This document shows positions 16,194 to 24,119 of a stretch of DNA of 64,000 nucleotides, in pieces (position 1 is the first letter of the stretch; every line of letters begins with the position of its first letter). The translations under genes and the position numbers were made by a program. Location: contig NZ_FUWW01000005.1 in the NCBI RefSeq assembly GCF_900167205.1, forward strand, positions 60,947 to 124,946. The letters run 5' to 3'. Source of the DNA: Eubacterium coprostanoligenes (lineage in GTDB: Bacteria > Bacillota > Clostridia > Oscillospirales > Acutalibacteraceae). The notes under the pieces were generated by a model, which did no database searches, was not told where the DNA came from, and saw only the letters and a program-made list of their open reading frames with translations.

Positions 16194-16308
16194 GCAATCA
16201 CTCCTTACGATTTGTTATCGTTACAACCACTGCAATAACTTTCCTTTTTCATTCTCCTATACTATTTAATACCTTGTACCAGCTCATCCATGAATAGTTG
16301 CTGCTTTT
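15838..16308. repeat. 471-bp duplicated block, copy 2 (partner 14841-15311)
   Basis: Carries the 3' end of family A copy 4, the spacer, and the 5' half of copy 3. The spacer differs from its partner at only a few bases. See 14841-15311. Confidence 0.75.
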
Positions 16309-16956
16309 ATCAATTTTCTTTATTGCTGATTCTTTTGAAAATTGGGCGGAACATTTTGCTATACTTCCGATTTTTAATTTGATTTGTTTACCAAGATTTT
16401 CGTCGACACCGTAAAATGTTGACCCGTTTATGTCATAATAATAGAAAACTTTTGTTTCGTTTTCTTTATAATTAATTAAAAAATCGTATGTTTCATTTTT
16501 GGAAATCACATGATTGTAACCGGTTTTTGTTGCAGACAAATAATTCAAAATATCGTGTGTGCTTATTTCAACTCCGGTAATGCGATTATCAACATTTTCT
16601 TGTAACCATTCGGTGCACCATTTTTCAATGTCATCAAGCTGATAATCGTCATAAATCGCACCTTTATTTCTGCAAGCTACAAATCGTCTGCCTTTATATT
16701 CAAATTCAAATGAAAAGTCCAACCATTTCGGCGTTTGAGTAAAAACTCCGGTATCATACCATTCAAGATGTGCTTGGTTGTAATCTTTCATCTTAAATTC
16801 ATTAGGCTTTGCATTATATTTTTCGCAAAGATATGAAACTGTTTGTGCTTTCGCAATGGGATAAAATACTTTGTCGGCAATTTTAAATCCAATTGCGCCT
16901 ACACCAAAGAATACAATAAATATCAGTAAAATCAACGCTTTGTTTGGTTTGTTCAC
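16249..16956 (-). CDS. family A membrane-anchored protein, copy 4, first gene of the array (unrecognised)
   Basis: 235 residues from a GTG start at 16956 behind AAGGATGGTG. The protein begins V/M-NKPNKALILLIFIVFF, a TM segment, then the core WLDFSFEFEYKGRRFVAC, GAIYDDYQLDDIEKWCTEW and LQENVDNRITGV. It ends in the YSWMSWYKVLNSIGE tail that also appears in the chimeric ORF. A longer frame begins with TTG at 17031, but that TTG is the -35 box of the likely promoter, so it is rejected. The GTG start gives the same length as the other copies. Function unknown. Confidence 0.75.
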   Translation of the reverse strand: MNKPNKALILLIFIVFFGVGAIGFKIADKVFYPIAKAQTVSYLCEKYNAKPNEFKMKDYNQAHLEWYDTGVFTQTPKWLDFSFEFEYKGRRFVACRNKGAIYDDYQLDDIEKWCTEWLQENVDNRITGVEISTHDILNYLSATKTGYNHVISKNETYDFLINYKENETKVFYYYDINGSTFYGVDENLGKQIKLKIGSIAKCSAQFSKESAIKKIDKSSNYSWMSWYKVLNSIGE

Positions 16957-17002
16957 AAAATCACCATCCTTTTGAATTTTTATATGTTTTATCTCTAATT
17001 TC

Positions 17003-17031
17003 TTAATATCATAAACTGTTCTTTGTGTCAA
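17003..17031 (-). promoter_or_regulatory. promoter of the family A/B array
   Basis: Minus strand TTGACA (17031-17026), 17-bp spacer, TATTAA (17008-17003). The expected start site near 16996 gives a leader of about 40 bases to the GTG at 16956. No clear promoter or terminator was seen inside the array, so one long transcript is plausible. Confidence 0.75.
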
Positions 17032-17152
17032 TCCAAAACACCAAAAGTTAACATTCTGTTTATTATCTGGGCAGAATTATATATAAATTTATACATACAT
17101 ATAATTAACTATTTTAAAATTAAAATATTATAAAAAATATTACCAAAAGTTA

Positions 17153-17181
17153 GTGACAAACGGTGTTATTTATTGTATAAT
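17153..17181 (+). promoter_or_regulatory. promoter of the GH3 gene
   Basis: GTGACA (17153-17158), 17-bp spacer, TATAAT (17176-17181), 36 bases before the ATG at 17218. The stretch 17032-17152 is very AT-rich and shows no other feature. Confidence 0.75.
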
Positions 17182-17217
17182 AGTTCAGTAAATTTATAAA
17201 TTTGAAAGGAGTTTTTT

Positions 17218-19716
17218 ATGAAACACTCTGAAATCGTCGGAAAAATGAGCCTTGAGCAAAAGGCAACATTTGTTTCCGGTTATGACTATTGGCATCTTGA
17301 GGAAGCTCCGGAACTCGGACTCCCTAAGATTTGCATTACAGACGGCCCTCACGGCTTGCGTAAGGCAAAGGGTAAGGACTATGTTCCTGAAGAAGGCGAA
17401 GCAAAGTCATCTGGCGGTATCGGTCTTGGCAACTCTGTGCCTACAACTTGCTTTCCGCCTGCCGCAACTTCATCTTGCTCTTGGGATGATGATTTGCTCT
17501 TTGAAGAGGGTGCGGCTATGGGTGAAGAATGCCTTAAAGAAAAGGTTTCCGTTATTCTCGGCCCGGGTACAAATATCAAGCGTGCTCCAACATGCGGCAG
17601 AAACTTTGAGTATTTTTCAGAAGATCCGCTTCTTGCAGGTAAGTGCTCAGCCGCCATCATCAACGGCGTTCAGTCAAAGGGTGTAGGTACATCGCTTAAG
17701 CACTTTGCTTGTAATTCACAGGAAGCATTCCGTATGGTTCTCAACGAAGTTATTGATGAGCGCACAATGCGTGAGATTTATTTCCCGGCATTTGAAATTG
17801 CCGTTAAAGAGGCTCAGCCTTGGACTGTTATGAATTCATATAACCGTATTAACGGTGTTTATGCTTCACAAAACGAATGGATGCAACAGCAGGTTCTCCG
17901 TAAGGAATGGGGCTTTAAGGGTCTTATCGTAACAGACTGGGGTGCATCTGTTGACCGTGTTGACGGCGTTAAGGCAGGTACAGACCTTGAAATGCCTACA
18001 TCCGGTAAGCTTAATGCTAAAAAAATTGTTGCCGCTGTAAACGACGGTACTCTTGAAGAATCAATTCTTGACGAAAGAGTAGACGCTGTTGTTGACCTCA
18101 TCTTGAAGTCAAAGCCGGCTCTTGAAAAGACACATACATATGACAAAAAGGCTCACCACAAGATTGCTCAAAAGATTGCAGAAGGCTCAATGGTTCTTCT
18201 TAAGAACGATGACAGCATTCTTCCTCTTCAGGCAGGTCAAAAGGTAGCTGTTATCGGTGAGATGGCAAAAGCTCCTCGTTTCCAGGGTGCAGGTTCTTCT
18301 GTTATCAATCCTACAATGCTTTCAAACGCTTATGATGAACTTGTAGAACTCGGCGTAGATGTTACTTATGCACAGGGCTATTACAAGTCGGCAGGCACTA
18401 AGAAAGAGCAAAAGACAAGAATGACTGAGGCACAGCTTACGGCAGAGGCTGTTAATGCTGCAAAGAATGCCGATGTTGCTATCGTGTTCGCAGGTCTTAC
18501 AGAGGACTTCGAGGGCGAGGGCTACGACAGAGAAACAATCAATATGCCTCCAAATCACAACAAACTTATTTCGGATGTTGCCGCTGCAAATCCAAATACC
18601 GTTGTTGTTCTCGCAGGCGGTTCTGTTGTACTTATGCCATGGCTTTCAGAAGTTAAGGGTCTTCTTAATTCAGGACTCGGCGGTCAGGCAGGCGGTGCCG
18701 CAGTTGCAAATATCCTTACAGGTAAAGTTAATCCTTCAGGTAAAACTTCGGAAACATATCCTGTTTCATTTGAAGCAAATCCTACATTCGGTAATTATCC
18801 GGGCGGTCCTGTAACTTCAGAACATAAAGAAAGCGTTTACATCGGTTACAGATATTACGATTCTGCTAACGAAGATGTTGTGTTCCCGTTCGGTTACGGT
18901 CTTTCTTATACAACATTTGAATACAGCGACATTAAGCTTTCAGCTGATTCTATTAAAGATACAGACACCCTTACCGTATCCTTCAAGGTTAAGAATACAG
19001 GCAGCGTAGCCGGTGCGGAAATTGCTCAGGTTTATGTAGCAGATAAGGAATCAACGATCTTCCGTCCTGCAAAGGAACTTAAAGGCTACAAAAAGGTATT
19101 CCTTAATGCCGGTGAAGAAAAGGAAGTTTCTGTTGAACTTTCAAAGAGAGCGTTTGCTTTCTATAATGTTAAAATCGGTGATTGGTGTGTTGAGTCCGGT
19201 GACTTTGATATTATGGTTGCCGCTTCATCAAGAGATGTTAAACTCACCGCTACCGTAAATGTAGAAGCTCCTGCTTGTGAAATCCCTAATTATCATACAA
19301 CTGCTCCTGCTTACTACAATGATGTTAAAAACATCACTCGTGATGATTTTGCCGCAGTTTACGGTGAGCTTCCAAATCCTCAAATTGATACTTCAAAGAG
19401 AATTGATAAGTACTCATGCCTTAACGATGCAAGACATACAAAGTGGGGCGGCAGACTTTGCAGACTCATCTCAAAGGTTATGTCGGGTATGGGTTCAGCT
19501 GAAAACGGTGACGGTAAGATGCTTGCCGCTATGGCAACACAGATTCCTGTTCGTAACTTCGTACAGATGTCTATGGGTGCATTCAGCGAATACCAGGCTG
19601 AGGGACTTCTTATGATGCTTAATGATGACCAATCTTCATTCATTGGCTTCAGCAAAATTTTCTGGACTCTCGGCGGAACACTCGCAAGACTTCCAAAGCT
19701 TCTTTCAGCTATCTAA
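17218..19716 (+). CDS. GH3 family beta-glycosidase
   Basis: 832 residues. The N-terminal TIM barrel has ITDGPHGLR, GPGTNIKRAPTCGRNFEYFS, LKHFACN and the nucleophile Asp240 in LIVTDWGAS. The second alpha/beta sandwich domain (about 310-560) contains VAVIGEMAKAPRFQGAGSS and GYDRE. A fibronectin III-like domain (about 580-690) carries VSFKVKNTGSVAGAEIAQVY. A further ~110-residue C-terminal helical tail ends LPKLLSAI. No signal peptide, so the enzyme is likely cytosolic. Beta-glucosidase is the commonest activity of this architecture, but beta-xylosidase cannot be excluded. Single gene with its own promoter and terminator; SD GAAAGGAG. GH51 at 5317 suggests related plant-glycan use. Confidence 0.93.
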   Translation: MKHSEIVGKMSLEQKATFVSGYDYWHLEEAPELGLPKICITDGPHGLRKAKGKDYVPEEGEAKSSGGIGLGNSVPTTCFPPAATSSCSWDDDLLFEEGAAMGEECLKEKVSVILGPGTNIKRAPTCGRNFEYFSEDPLLAGKCSAAIINGVQSKGVGTSLKHFACNSQEAFRMVLNEVIDERTMREIYFPAFEIAVKEAQPWTVMNSYNRINGVYASQNEWMQQQVLRKEWGFKGLIVTDWGASVDRVDGVKAGTDLEMPTSGKLNAKKIVAAVNDGTLEESILDERVDAVVDLILKSKPALEKTHTYDKKAHHKIAQKIAEGSMVLLKNDDSILPLQAGQKVAVIGEMAKAPRFQGAGSSVINPTMLSNAYDELVELGVDVTYAQGYYKSAGTKKEQKTRMTEAQLTAEAVNAAKNADVAIVFAGLTEDFEGEGYDRETINMPPNHNKLISDVAAANPNTVVVLAGGSVVLMPWLSEVKGLLNSGLGGQAGGAAVANILTGKVNPSGKTSETYPVSFEANPTFGNYPGGPVTSEHKESVYIGYRYYDSANEDVVFPFGYGLSYTTFEYSDIKLSADSIKDTDTLTVSFKVKNTGSVAGAEIAQVYVADKESTIFRPAKELKGYKKVFLNAGEEKEVSVELSKRAFAFYNVKIGDWCVESGDFDIMVAASSRDVKLTATVNVEAPACEIPNYHTTAPAYYNDVKNITRDDFAAVYGELPNPQIDTSKRIDKYSCLNDARHTKWGGRLCRLISKVMSGMGSAENGDGKMLAAMATQIPVRNFVQMSMGAFSEYQAEGLLMMLNDDQSSFIGFSKIFWTLGGTLARLPKLLSAI

Positions 19717-19729
19717 TTGAATAATAAAT

Positions 19730-19760
19730 AAAAGGAGGTGCAGTGCATCTCCTTTTTTTA
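19730..19760 (+). terminator. terminator of the GH3 gene
   Basis: AAAGGAG / CTCCTTT stem with an 11-base loop and a following T-run, shortly after the stop codon. Confidence 0.8.
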
Positions 19761-19771
19761 TGATATATTGT

Positions 19772-20116
19772 TTATTCTTGCTTTTTTGTTTCGTTCTCAA
19801 TTTCACTTGCTTTGACTACATTGAGATATAGTAAAACGAGCATTACAACAAGTGCAACATAAAGCAAAATTGAAATTGCAAAGAATTTTTTGAAGTTGTT
19901 TTTGTATTCGTCTGCTTGCTTTTTAGCCGAATCTGTTTGAGCAGACAAACTTACACCGCCAAGTTTGAATTCTGATTTTTGGTATAGTTTGTACGCCGCA
20001 ACTGTTCCTTTGTAGTCGTTACCCGACTTGATTGCAACACCGGTTGTGATTCCTGCAATGACAAAAAGAATGATTGCAAAAACAGCAAAAAGCACTGTCG
20101 ATTTTTTGTTTTTCAT
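19772..20116 (-). CDS. small membrane protein with two transmembrane segments, unrecognised
   Basis: 114 residues: TM segment at about residues 8-29 (VLFAVFAIILFVIAGITTGV), an extracytoplasmic loop of about 45 residues (GNDYKGTVAAYKLYQKSEF), a second TM (FAISILLYVALVVMLVLLYL) and a charged tail. Start ATG follows GGGAGG. No family recognised. It converges on the GH3 gene and is transcribed away from tRNA-Ser. Confidence 0.7.
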   Translation of the reverse strand: MKNKKSTVLFAVFAIILFVIAGITTGVAIKSGNDYKGTVAAYKLYQKSEFKLGGVSLSAQTDSAKKQADEYKNNFKKFFAISILLYVALVVMLVLLYLNVVKASEIENETKKQE

Positions 20117-20165
20117 AATGATTACCTCCCAAATATATTTTTATTATAACATATAATATTTTTAC

Positions 20166-20194
20166 TTGCAATTTTTATTTTAATAGGTTATAAT
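20166..20194 (+). promoter_or_regulatory. tRNA-Ser promoter
   Basis: TTGCAA (20166-20171), 17-bp spacer, TATAAT (20189-20194). The expected start is about 10 bases before the tRNA. Confidence 0.85.
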
Positions 20195-20211
20195 ATGCAG
20201 GTAATTTATTT

Positions 20212-20304
20212 GGAGAGTTGTCCGAGCTGGCCGAAGGAGCACGATTGGAAATCGTGTAACGGGCTATAACCTGTTCGAGGGTTCGAATCCCTTGCTCTCC
20301 GCCA
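20212..20304 (+). tRNA. tRNA-Ser (anticodon GGA), CCA encoded
   Basis: Class II tRNA with acceptor GGAGAG / CTCTCC, D-arm, anticodon arm CACGA-TTGGAAA-TCGTG giving anticodon GGA (reads UCC/UCU), a long variable arm typical of Ser, T-arm GAGGGTTCGAATCCCTT and an encoded CCA. Confidence 0.95.
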
Positions 20305-20309
20305 AAAAT

Positions 20310-20346
20310 AACAAGCAACACCATAGCGTGTTGCTTGTTGTTTTTT
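20310..20346 (+). terminator. tRNA-Ser terminator
   Basis: Perfect 12-bp stem AACAAGCAACAC / GTGTTGCTTGTT with a 6-base loop followed by GTTTTTT, five bases after the tRNA CCA. Confidence 0.9.
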
Positions 20347-20357
20347 ATATGAAACGA

Positions 20358-20520
20358 GTAAGGGATTCGAACAAGGAGGGAGCGAAGCGGAAGAAAACAG
20401 GCCGGTAGACTGTTTTTGCCGACGTGCCAACGAGCAAAGCGAGGCGAGAGAGGCGACAGCCTCGGAAAAGTCCCTTGCTCTCGGATGATAGAGGGATTCG
20501 AACAAGGAGGGAGCGAATAT
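20358..20520. repeat. tRNA-Ser-derived mosaic with a 26-bp direct repeat
   Basis: No gene here. AGGGATTCGAAC followed by AAGGAGGGAGCGAA occurs at 20361-20386 and again at 20492-20517. Its first part is the reverse complement of the T-arm of the adjacent tRNA-Ser (16 of 17 bases at 20356-20372). A forward piece resembling the tRNA 3' end (TCCCTTGCTCTCGG) lies at 20471-20484. The middle is GC-richer than its surroundings. Confidence 0.65.
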
Positions 20521-20527
20521 CCTTGAC

Positions 20528-20570
20528 AAAAAACGGACTCGTCTTTGTGGGGGAATCCGTTTTGTTTTAT
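20528..20570. terminator. bidirectional terminator at the end of ktrA
   Basis: AAAACGGA / TCCGTTTT stem with a long loop and T-runs on both strands, directly after the ktrA stop on the minus strand. Confidence 0.7.
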
Positions 20571-21217
20571 TATAGCTTAAAGCATTTTTGGAGTGATTTG
20601 TAATCACCGAGGACAAGCAGGGTGATGCTGCTTGAAAGGACGGTGTCAGGCGTTATTGCCATATTCAGGTTGCCGTATTCTTTAAGAGCCAAAATGTTGA
20701 TGTTGTACTTTTTACGAATGTCAATTTTTCCGATTGATTTGCCAATCCAATTGTCCGGCACTTGCACTTCAAAAATCGCATATGAATCGTCAACTTCAAT
20801 GTAGTCAAGTATGTGGTCGGAAGTGTACCTGATTGCAGTCCATTTTGCCATTTGTTTTTCCGGATAAACAACCTTGTCGGCACCGTTGCGAAGCAAGAAT
20901 TTTTCCTGGACATCTCTTTTGGCTGCCGAAACAACAAATTCTGCACCCAATTCTTTGAGCAATGATGTTGTTTCAAGTGAATTTTGGAAATTGCCCGACA
21001 TTGTTACAATGCAAACATCGAAATTTCTGATTCCGAGCGATTCCAAAAAGTCGGAATCTGTGCTGTCGCCGATTTGAGCGCTTGTAACATATGGCAAAAC
21101 ATCATTGACTTTTTCTTCATTTTCGTCAACTGCCATAATCTCGTGACCCAATTGATTAAGTTCCATTGCAATGTGCTTGCCGAAGTGTCCAAGGCCGATA
21201 AGTAATATATTTTTCAT
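20570..21217 (-). CDS. ktrA: Ktr potassium uptake regulatory subunit KtrA
   Basis: 215-residue single-module RCK protein: Rossmann GLGHFGKHIA near residue 8, acidic AVDENEEKV at the end of beta2, GDSTDSDFLESLGI, and a C-terminal RCK_C domain (IGKSIGKIDIRKKYNINILAL). It forms a cytosolic gating ring on KtrB and in relatives binds ATP/ADP and c-di-AMP. Start ATG follows AAAGGAG, 11 bases after ktrB. Compared with the two-module TrkA at 7701, the single module and length are those of KtrA. Confidence 0.93.
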   Translation of the reverse strand: MKNILLIGLGHFGKHIAMELNQLGHEIMAVDENEEKVNDVLPYVTSAQIGDSTDSDFLESLGIRNFDVCIVTMSGNFQNSLETTSLLKELGAEFVVSAAKRDVQEKFLLRNGADKVVYPEKQMAKWTAIRYTSDHILDYIEVDDSYAIFEVQVPDNWIGKSIGKIDIRKKYNINILALKEYGNLNMAITPDTVLSSSITLLVLGDYKSLQKCFKL

Positions 21218-21228
21218 TTTGTGCTCCT

Positions 21229-22566
21229 TTAACCTACTGTGATTTTATCAAGTGGCATTTTTGCATTGATATGTTTTTTGACCGATAATGTTGCGTAAAT
21301 GAGGGTTAAGCCTCCGACTCTGCCGAGATACATCAGTATTATGAGAATAATTTGCGACGCTAAACTTAATTTTGGTGTAATTCCCAAAGTCAATCCTACT
21401 GTTCCGATTGCAGAAGCGGTTTCAAACAGGCTTGCAACCAACGGCAATTTTTCGATAGTGCAAATTGAAACACCGCCGATGAAGAAAAGTGTGATGTACA
21501 TCATAACAATTGTTGCCGCACTTTTTATAACGCTGTCGTCAATTCTTCTGCCAAATGCACAAACATGTTCTTTTCGCTTAAAACAAGCAAAGGCATTGAG
21601 AATCAGCACAGCCATTGTTGTTGTTTTAAGACCGCCTGCTGTTGAACCCGGTGAACCGCCGACCAGCATAAGAAAAATCATAATCGCCTGTGACGGTCGA
21701 GTTAACTTTGTCAAATCAGTTGTGTTAAAACCTGCCGTTCTTGTTGTGACCGATTGGAACAGGGAAGCGAGCAATCGGTTGCCGATGCTGTAATCGGAAT
21801 AGTCAAAAATGAAGAAATATATAGCCGGCAGTAAAATCAAAATAAGTGATGTAACAAGAATAATCTTGCTTTGCATACGGTATTTCTTAATCTTGAACTT
21901 ATTGTTATATATGTCGTCCCAAGTCAAAAATCCGATACCGCCGATTACAATAAGAAGCATAACGGTTATGTTGATAACAGGGTTCGATGTGTATGAAGTC
22001 AACGAGCAGAATTGATTGCCCTTTGTGCCTAAAATGTCAAATCCTGCGTTGCAAAATGCGGAAATTGAATGGAAGATTGACATCCAAATTCCCTTTGCAC
22101 CAAAGTTCTTGCAGAAAACAGGCATCATAGAAACAGCGCCGACAGCCTCTATAATAAATGTGCCTGTGATGATGAACTTTGTCAGTTTGACTATTCCGCC
22201 AACTTTTGGAGCGGAAATTGCATCTTGCATTGTACTTCGTTGCATAAGCGAAATTCTTCTGCCTGCAAGCATAGAAAATGATGCGGCAATTGTGACAACT
22301 CCGAGTCCGCCGATTTGAATAAGCGTAATGATTATCGCTTGACCGAAAGCAGACCAATAACTGCCTGTGTCTTTAACAACAAGTCCGGTTACACAAACGG
22401 CGGAAGTTGATGTAAACAACGCTTCGTTGAACGGAGTGACAACTCTCTCTGCCGATGAAATAGGCAACATCAAAAGCAGAGCGCCGAGCAATATCACTCC
22501 TGCAAAGCCAAGTAATATAATCTGAAAGGTTGAAAGTCGTTTTTTTATGTTTGATTTTTTCGGCAT
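21229..22566 (-). CDS. ktrB: Ktr potassium transporter membrane subunit KtrB
   Basis: 445-residue member of the TrkH/KtrB superfamily with four pore repeats. Filter segments are TSTSAVCVTGLVV, HSISAFCNAGFDI, VTTRTAGFNTTDL and ETASAIGTVGLTLG, and GGSPGSTAGGLKTTT follows the third pore. It pairs with KtrA 11 bases downstream. It is preceded by the sialidase gene with only a 34-bp gap and no terminator, so the three genes may share a transcript. Confidence 0.94.
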   Translation of the reverse strand: MPKKSNIKKRLSTFQIILLGFAGVILLGALLLMLPISSAERVVTPFNEALFTSTSAVCVTGLVVKDTGSYWSAFGQAIIITLIQIGGLGVVTIAASFSMLAGRRISLMQRSTMQDAISAPKVGGIVKLTKFIITGTFIIEAVGAVSMMPVFCKNFGAKGIWMSIFHSISAFCNAGFDILGTKGNQFCSLTSYTSNPVINITVMLLIVIGGIGFLTWDDIYNNKFKIKKYRMQSKIILVTSLILILLPAIYFFIFDYSDYSIGNRLLASLFQSVTTRTAGFNTTDLTKLTRPSQAIMIFLMLVGGSPGSTAGGLKTTTMAVLILNAFACFKRKEHVCAFGRRIDDSVIKSAATIVMMYITLFFIGGVSICTIEKLPLVASLFETASAIGTVGLTLGITPKLSLASQIILIILMYLGRVGGLTLIYATLSVKKHINAKMPLDKITVG

Positions 22567-22600
22567 AATAAATGTAAACTCCTTTGCCGATTTTGATTAA

Positions 22601-23938
22601 TCATAGTTTGATTGTTTCAAAAACAATGTGTGAGCTTGGTTGATCTTCATAGAGAATACCGATTGTGTTGTTGTCAATCTTTGTCATACAACTGTATGCA
22701 AAGAAGCCTTCGTTAATCTTGATGTCCTCTTTAGACCATTTGATGCCCTTGCACTTGCCTTTTTTGTCGTATTCAAAAGTACCTGTTGAGATAACTCCGT
22801 CATTTCTGCCTTTCTTTGATGGGTGAGAAACATATACTTTTTCGCCGTCAATAAAGCAGTTCTTTTGGCATTTTGGTGCTTTGAATTTAGCATTCTTTGT
22901 TTTAACCCAGCTGATACCGTTATCGTAAGAAATTGCGGCAGGTGTTGTCTTGTAGCCTCTTGCTCTTGAGAAAGAGTAAAGATTTCCGTCAGGACCTTCT
23001 GCAAGTGTCCATTCGTCAATGTTTGGAGTGAATGGCACAGCCTCGTTTCTTCTCCAAGTGTTGCCGTTGTCATCGGAATAAATACAAACAGAGCCTTTGA
23101 GTGTGTAAAGAGGGAATACCAATCTGCCACTCTTTGTTGTGATTGCGTTACCCGGAGCAATTCCAAGGAAGAAACCGTCTCTGTTTTGATTGAGAATGTC
23201 GCCGGTGATGTCAACAGGCTTTGACCATGTTGCACCCTTGTCTGATGAACGGAGCATAAAAACATAGCTTCTCTTAACAGCTTTGAGTGGTGCACCGTAT
23301 GTTGTGCCCTCTGTTGCGTTGTCCTTGCTCTTTGCACCGTTGAGGAAGATGTTGCCCACATATTTGTCATTTTCGTAAAGTTCACCGTCAGCAAAGTTAA
23401 CCTTGTACGCAGTGGCTTTCTTTGATTTGTCAAGAACTTTTCCGCTTTCAAGAACATAGTAGAAATTGCCGTCTCTGTCATAAATGAGCGGAACAGTTTT
23501 TCCGTCAAAACTTGCATAAGCAACTTTGTTCTTGTCCATCATCTTTTTGTTGAAAAGACCTTTTGATTCCGGATAATATGTAACAAGAAGCACGATGTCG
23601 CCGTTTGGTGCAACAGCCATACAAGGGTCAATGTAAAATGCGGTTGCCGTGTTTTCCTTGTCAGAATTGATAACTCTTGCAGGCGGTGTGGCAATAGTTT
23701 TGATGTCGCTCCAGTTCTTGCCGCCGTCTGTGCTTGTTCTGACAGCGATTTCAATAAAGCCCCAATCCGTAGGCACATGAGCCTTGTCGATAGCAGCAAC
23801 AAGTGTACCGTCAACATTCACTAAACTCGGAATACGGAAGGCAACACCGCTGTTAGCCTCGTTTGCTTCCTTTACGAGTTCTGCGGATAAAAAATCTGTG
23901 TTAGTTCCGCAAAACAATGTTTGTTTGTTAGCCATCAT
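22601..23938 (-). CDS. GH33 family exo-alpha-sialidase
   Basis: Six-bladed beta-propeller that releases terminal sialic acid. It shows the RIP motif as AFRIPSL near the N-terminus and four Asp-boxes: STDGGKNW, SSDKGATW, SDDNGNTW and SYDNGISW. Other landmarks are YIDPCMAVAPNGDIVLLVTY and EWTLAEGPDGNLYSFSRARG. About 445 residues. No signal peptide or anchor is seen, unusual for an enzyme that works on host glycans and suggesting action on imported sugars. ATGs at 23938 and 23935 fit the GGGTG ribosome site better than GTG 23944. No nan catabolic genes are adjacent. Confidence 0.9.
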   Translation of the reverse strand: MMANKQTLFCGTNTDFLSAELVKEANEANSGVAFRIPSLVNVDGTLVAAIDKAHVPTDWGFIEIAVRTSTDGGKNWSDIKTIATPPARVINSDKENTATAFYIDPCMAVAPNGDIVLLVTYYPESKGLFNKKMMDKNKVAYASFDGKTVPLIYDRDGNFYYVLESGKVLDKSKKATAYKVNFADGELYENDKYVGNIFLNGAKSKDNATEGTTYGAPLKAVKRSYVFMLRSSDKGATWSKPVDITGDILNQNRDGFFLGIAPGNAITTKSGRLVFPLYTLKGSVCIYSDDNGNTWRRNEAVPFTPNIDEWTLAEGPDGNLYSFSRARGYKTTPAAISYDNGISWVKTKNAKFKAPKCQKNCFIDGEKVYVSHPSKKGRNDGVISTGTFEYDKKGKCKGIKWSKEDIKINEGFFAYSCMTKIDNNTIGILYEDQPSSHIVFETIKL

Positions 23939-23971
23939 AATCACCCTTTAATATTTAAATTTATATCCTAT

Positions 23972-24000
23972 ATTATATCAAACTTCTATCTGCACTTCAA
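23972..24000 (-). promoter_or_regulatory. promoter of the sialidase-ktrB-ktrA transcript
   Basis: Minus strand TTGAAG (24000-23995), 17-bp spacer, TATAAT (23977-23972), giving a leader of about 30 bases. Confidence 0.75.
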
Positions 24001-24047
24001 TACACAAAATATTAAATATAGATGAACTAAATACCAAATACTTGCTA

Positions 24048-24076
24048 TTGAATAATTGAAACATTTGTTGTATAAT
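24048..24076 (+). promoter_or_regulatory. uvrB-uvrA promoter
   Basis: TTGAAT (24048-24053), 17-bp spacer, TATAAT (24071-24076), 44 bases before the uvrB ATG. No LexA box of the CGAAC-N4-GTTCG type was found. Confidence 0.75.
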
Positions 24077-24119
24077 ATAGTGATTATAGATTTTTAGCAA
24101 AAAATAGTGAGTTGATGAT

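Noticed and set aside
16957..17031. N-terminal extension of the first family A gene from TTG at 17031
   Set aside because: The TTG is the -35 box TTGACA of the likely promoter; the GTG at 16956 has a ribosome site and gives the same length as paralogues.
20206..20616. 136-aa minus-strand ORF with RRARDSNPRTGYS
   Set aside because: It is antisense to the tRNA-Ser gene and the tRNA-derived repeats; this string is a well-known spurious translation of tRNA T-arms.
24001..24119. LexA/SOS operator before uvrB
   Set aside because: No CGAAC-N4-GTTCG-like site was found.
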